DNA from: Balneolaceae bacterium
GTDB taxonomy: Bacteria > Bacteroidota > Rhodothermia > Balneolales > Balneolaceae
Reading direction: 5' to 3'
Assembly (NCBI GenBank): GCA_003555185.1
Contig: PWFZ01000404.1
Location: 1 to 8,180, forward strand
DNA length: 8,180 nt
The position numbers and the translations under genes are program-made. Under the pieces are notes generated by a model. It saw nothing but the letters and a program-made list of their open reading frames with translations, had not been told where the DNA came from and ran no database searches. Below, piece after piece: positions 5,728 to 8,180 of this stretch (positions are counted from its first letter, which is position 1; each line of letters starts with the position of its first letter).

Positions 5728-6753
5728 CTAATTCAATACTGCGCGCCCAATATGCCCGGTGTCGGTACCAAACCAAAGCGAACTGGTTTTGGCATCGAAA
5801 TCCATGTGGCGGATAGACCCACTTGCAGTAGCGATTTCGCGTGATGCGACAAATTGTTCAGTTTTTGTGTCGAAAGCGACCAATTTGTTGGGTTCCAGCC
5901 CACTTGCAGAAAGCCAGATACGATCTTTATCATCGGCTAATACAGCATAAGGCCGTGAACTTGCGCCATCAGGCATATCCCATTCTTTTATGGAACCGTC
6001 TTCGGGATTATACCGTCCGATGATACCATCTGCATAATCGCCATACCAAACATTTCCATCAGCGGTAACATCAAGCCGGCGCGGGCGGATATCTTCGCGC
6101 GGGAGTTCAATTTCTGTCAGTTCCATGGTTGCGGGGTCGACCGTTGCAATTTTGTTGGTTCCAAAAAGGGCAATCCATGGGCGTTCGCCATCAGGACTCA
6201 TTCTAATTCCATATGGCCGTGCGCGTTGGGTGGGTACCGCAATTACATGTGATTCCCCGGTTGTGACATTAAAATGTCCCACTCCATTTCCACCCTGGGC
6301 GGTAAACCAGATGTTGCCATCCTTGTCAAAAGCGAACGTATGAGGGTCACGGGCGTGATCATCATCCATCATATACTTGGTGATTTCTCCGTTTTCAGGA
6401 TTCATCTTTCCGATATGGCGCGCTCGATTTCCGGCATACCAAACAGTTCCATTGTCTGCCACAACTACTGTATGAGGGCCGGCACCATCTTCAAGAGGGA
6501 GGTTCCGAAACTCTTCTGTTTCAGGATTGAAATGACCCACGTAATGCTCACGCTGCCCGGCAAAAAAGACGGTTCCATCCGGTGCCACAAAGGGATCTCG
6601 TGTGCGTGTTTCATCAAATGGGACATCCCATTCATCCATTGATATTATGATTTCGGATGTCTTGTCGCTGATTAAAGTTGACGACTCAGAATCAGATTTA
6701 TCAGAAAGGCCTATCCATGTAAAAAGGAATAAAATGATAAGTATAGATTTCAT
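5728..6753 (-). CDS. Exported seven-bladed beta-propeller, Vgb-like (streptogramin-lyase family fold)
   Basis: The 341-aa product has a signal peptide (MKSILIILFLFTWIGLS) without a lipobox cysteine. Seven repeats of about 40 residues follow, starting near 51, 92, 134, 178, 223, 267 and 313, each built on P-x-x-DG-x-V/I-W plus IG-x-x-x-P-x-x-GE, as in GPHTVVVADNGTVWYAG and ARDPHTFAFDKDGNIWFT. The N-terminal MDEWDVP (39-45) resembles the outer strand IKEWDMP (255-261), and the last repeat lacks that strand, so the ring is probably closed by the N-terminus. This places it in the Vgb-like group (COG4257 type). True Vgb opens the streptogramin B lactone using His and Glu residues in late blades; here the PH pair occurs only in blades 2 and 3 and is PY or RH later, so lyase activity is doubtful. 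GGAGA lies 6 bases upstream of the ATG (6763-6759). It likely binds a ligand or partner in the periplasm. Confidence 0.85.
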   Translation of the reverse strand: MKSILIILFLFTWIGLSDKSDSESSTLISDKTSEIIISMDEWDVPFDETRTRDPFVAPDGTVFFAGQREHYVGHFNPETEEFRNLPLEDGAGPHTVVVADNGTVWYAGNRARHIGKMNPENGEITKYMMDDDHARDPHTFAFDKDGNIWFTAQGGNGVGHFNVTTGESHVIAVPTQRARPYGIRMSPDGERPWIALFGTNKIATVDPATMELTEIELPREDIRPRRLDVTADGNVWYGDYADGIIGRYNPEDGSIKEWDMPDGASSRPYAVLADDKDRIWLSASGLEPNKLVAFDTKTEQFVASREIATASGSIRHMDFDAKTSSLWFGTDTGHIGRAVLN

Positions 6754-6863
6754 AGAAATCTCCGATGATTAAAATTTAATGGTTTAACATCAAAGCAATT
6801 AGCTTATAAATCAGTTTATAATCAATATCATTATGATTAAACGCTGTAAAAAATTCTCTTTTT

Positions 6864-7409
6864 TCACTGATTTACAGGAAATGCGGAATGCTTTTTAATC
6901 CGTTCTATCTGTTTTTGATGATGTGCTGTATGCGTTCCAATAAATTCCAGCGCCTGTTTAATATTTAGCATACCCGCTCGCGGATGTCTGTAGAGTGCTT
7001 TCGCCAAGGTATTGTCGTCACTATTTTTAATCAGAGATTTTATCTCGTTTCGAATTGAATCCCACTCCATTTTCATGGATTCAAAATCAGGGTACTCTTC
7101 GCTGACCTCGGCAATTTTTGGAGCTTTAAATTTAATAGGAAGAAACAGGGCGATTTTTAAGATGATGTGCCGGATTGTGGAATCGAATCCGGCTTTAGGT
7201 ACCTCATCTTTTCTTCCTAATTTTCTTTGTATGTAGATTAACGACTGCTTTTCTGCCGTAATTAAATGACGCATCACCTGAAGCAGATTCCACATTTCCG
7301 GGCCGGGATTGAACCGGAGCTGGTTATCCGACAGTTCATTATACATGTTGATGATTTCCCCACGCTGCTTTTCCAGGCGATCCAATACTTTTTGGGTTTT
7401 CTGGTTCAT
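6864..7409 (-). CDS. DinB-superfamily four-helix-bundle protein
   Basis: The 181-aa product is all-helical and carries the DinB/YfiT metal triad positions: His48 in VMRHLITAEKQ, and His160 and His164 in FIGTHTAHHQKQIERI near the C-terminus. The NPGPEMWNLLQVMRHL segment matches the conserved W-S-x-x-x-x-x-x-H region of DinB_2 proteins. The length is typical. Members use a metal site, sometimes with a thiol such as bacillithiol or mycothiol, to transfer groups or detoxify; many have no known substrate. No signal peptide is seen, so it is cytosolic. It starts at the ATG 7409-7407 with only a weak purine tract upstream. It ends 110 bp before the propeller gene and lies 176 bp after the S9 peptidase, with a repeat element between, so an operon is doubtful. 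Fold fairly sure; function unknown. Confidence 0.85.
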   Translation of the reverse strand: MNQKTQKVLDRLEKQRGEIINMYNELSDNQLRFNPGPEMWNLLQVMRHLITAEKQSLIYIQRKLGRKDEVPKAGFDSTIRHIILKIALFLPIKFKAPKIAEVSEEYPDFESMKMEWDSIRNEIKSLIKNSDDNTLAKALYRHPRAGMLNIKQALEFIGTHTAHHQKQIERIKKHSAFPVNQ

Positions 7410-7434
7410 AGTTTTTCCAGGTTTTTAACCGTAA

Positions 7435-7579
7435 CTCAGGTCGCTGACCTGAGGGTAGTAAGTCCCCCTTAAAAAAGGGGGATTGAGGGGGATGTTCATC
7501 AGATTGTATAAAAATCCGATAGACACCCCTCTAAATTTCACTTACGTGTTGTTCGCTACGCTCTACGCAGGTCAGCGAC
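7435..7579. repeat. Composite intergenic repeat with inverted ends
   Basis: The left end is a perfect hairpin, CTCAGGTC (7435-7442) and GACCTGAG (7446-7453). Eleven bases of it, GTCGCTGACCT (7440-7450), recur inverted at the right end as AGGTCAGCGAC (7569-7579). Inside is GTCCCCCTT plus A's plus GGGGG (7462-7481) followed by GGGGGATG (7487-7494), the same motif order as the element at 5540-5694, and then GACACCCCTC (7522-7531), which is the reverse complement of GAGGGGTGTC in the repeat at 1085-1158. The right part, TTCGCTACGCTCTACGC, resembles the insert in the 5540 element in style but not base for base. It fills the gap between the S9 peptidase and DinB genes; no gene lies in it. Confidence 0.65.
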
Positions 7580-7585
7580 GCCGCG

Positions 7586-8180
7586 TTACATGTGTTCGCC
7601 AAACCAATCCACAATCCGGTTCATAAAATCGAGTTGATGTGCCCGTTCTGTAAGTCCGTGAGGCTGCCGGGGATAAAGAACCAAACCTGTTGGGATATCT
7701 CTCATTTTTAGGAACTGATGCAGCTGAATGGATTGCTCAGGGTGCACCCGGTCATCAGCCAGTCCATGAACTACCAACAGCGGTGTATCGGCGTGATTGA
7801 GCCATGCCACGGGCGAACGATCCCAGTTTTGACCGGGATTATCAAACCAGTAAAGATCCCAGTGAACGACACTCATTTCGTGCGGAATATCGGTAGTTCC
7901 CATAAACGAAATCCAGTTGGAAAGTCCCGCGAACGTAATTCCTGCAGCAAAACGGTCGCTGTATCGTGTGGCAGCCCATGCGGCAAAATATCCACCATAT
8001 GATGTGCCCGTGATTCCAACTTTGTCCGGGTCAATCAAGCCAATTTCATCCAGATAATCGATGCCCAGAAGAACATCATCAAATTCCTTTCCGCCAAGAT
8101 CGCGGTGATTAGCTGATGCGAAACCGGTTCCCCGTCCGCCACTGCCGCGATAGTTAGGCTTAAACACCACATAGCCTTCA
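7586..8180 (-). CDS. S9 prolyl-oligopeptidase-family peptidase, C-terminal catalytic domain (5' end outside window)
   Basis: The frame is open from the right edge to a TAA at 7588-7586, 197 visible residues. It holds the end of an alpha/beta-hydrolase domain with all three catalytic motifs: the nucleophile Ser in GTSYGGYFAA (Ser codon 8002-8000), the Asp in HGLADDRVHPEQS, and the His in YPRQPHGLTERAH. VVFKPNYRGSGGRG before the nucleophile is the oxyanion and substrate region typical of S9 acylaminoacyl- or dipeptidyl-type peptidases. Family members are about 600-900 aa with an N-terminal beta-propeller that limits substrates to short peptides; that part lies beyond the edge. The GTG at 8170 is only an internal codon. 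It ends cleanly and looks functional. Cell location cannot be judged without the N-terminus. Confidence 0.93.
   Translation of the reverse strand, partial: EGYVVFKPNYRGSGGRGTGFASANHRDLGGKEFDDVLLGIDYLDEIGLIDPDKVGITGTSYGGYFAAWAATRYSDRFAAGITFAGLSNWISFMGTTDIPHEMSVVHWDLYWFDNPGQNWDRSPVAWLNHADTPLLVVHGLADDRVHPEQSIQLHQFLKMRDIPTGLVLYPRQPHGLTERAHQLDFMNRIVDWFGEHM

Noticed and set aside
5728..6753. Streptogramin resistance gene vgb
   Set aside because: The fold fits but the late-blade histidines expected of the lyase are replaced, and the signal peptide points to export rather than cytosolic antibiotic inactivation.
6819..6839. AT-rich inverted repeat TAATCA...TGATTA between the DinB and propeller genes
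   Set aside because: The arms are only 6 bp, AT-only apart from one C/G pair, with no T-run; it could be chance in AT-rich DNA. A weak A/T-only stem at 6847-6864 was rejected as a terminator for the same reason.
1..8180. CRISPR array, tRNA, rRNA, phage or defence system
   Set aside because: No short regularly spaced repeats, cloverleaf, integrase, transposase or nuclease/helicase module was seen on either strand; the only defence-like parts are the toxin-antitoxin pair and the RHH gene.

Overview
The window looks like a chromosomal segment from a Bacteroidota-type bacterium, most likely Balneolota or Rhodothermota (Balneola, Gracilimonas or Rhodohalobacter-like). This is inferred from the protein families present (a DUF5117/DUF4953-type zinc metalloprotease lipoprotein, a choice-of-anchor-V/Reeler-like CxxCH protein, a Vgb-like propeller), the rarity of clear Shine-Dalgarno sites, one TAnnTTTG-type promoter element, and G-rich intergenic repeats of a kind common in that group. 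No rRNA or marker gene is present, so the assignment is tentative.

Layout. Bases 1-629 (+) hold the C-terminal two thirds of a bile-acid:sodium-symporter (BASS/SBF) family transporter. Bases 630-2112 form a small accessory patch. It contains a stand-alone ribbon-helix-helix (RHH) antitoxin-like gene (844-1080, +) bracketed by two 74-bp, 92% identical double-hairpin repeats; a small two-helix membrane protein on the minus strand (1197-1383) that appears frameshifted near its start; and a complete YefM/Phd antitoxin - RelE/ParE toxin operon (2072 to 1483, minus). Bases 2114-2387 carry no gene but hold a hairpin repeat and a strong intrinsic terminator for the gene to the right.

From 2388 to the right edge every gene is on the minus strand and most products are exported: an 803-aa lipoprotein metzincin-type protease, a 195-aa secreted CxxCH/Reeler-like protein, a 341-aa secreted seven-bladed Vgb-like propeller, a 181-aa DinB-fold protein, and the catalytic C-terminus of an S9 prolyl-oligopeptidase. 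Gaps of about 100-240 bp separate them, so they are probably several transcription units. Two of these gaps are filled by complex members of a G-rich intergenic repeat family (5540-5694 and 7435-7579).

How the genes work together. The toxin-antitoxin pair is a self-contained module. The two exported peptidases suggest a peptide-degrading lifestyle but are not linked. The CxxCH protein and the propeller are adjacent, co-oriented and both exported, which makes a shared periplasmic role possible but unproven. I see no CRISPR array, tRNA, rRNA, transposase, integrase or phage gene. The most unusual things are the repeat-flanked RHH unit, the paired-hairpin structure of its repeats, the broken small membrane gene, and the nested or split G-rich repeats.
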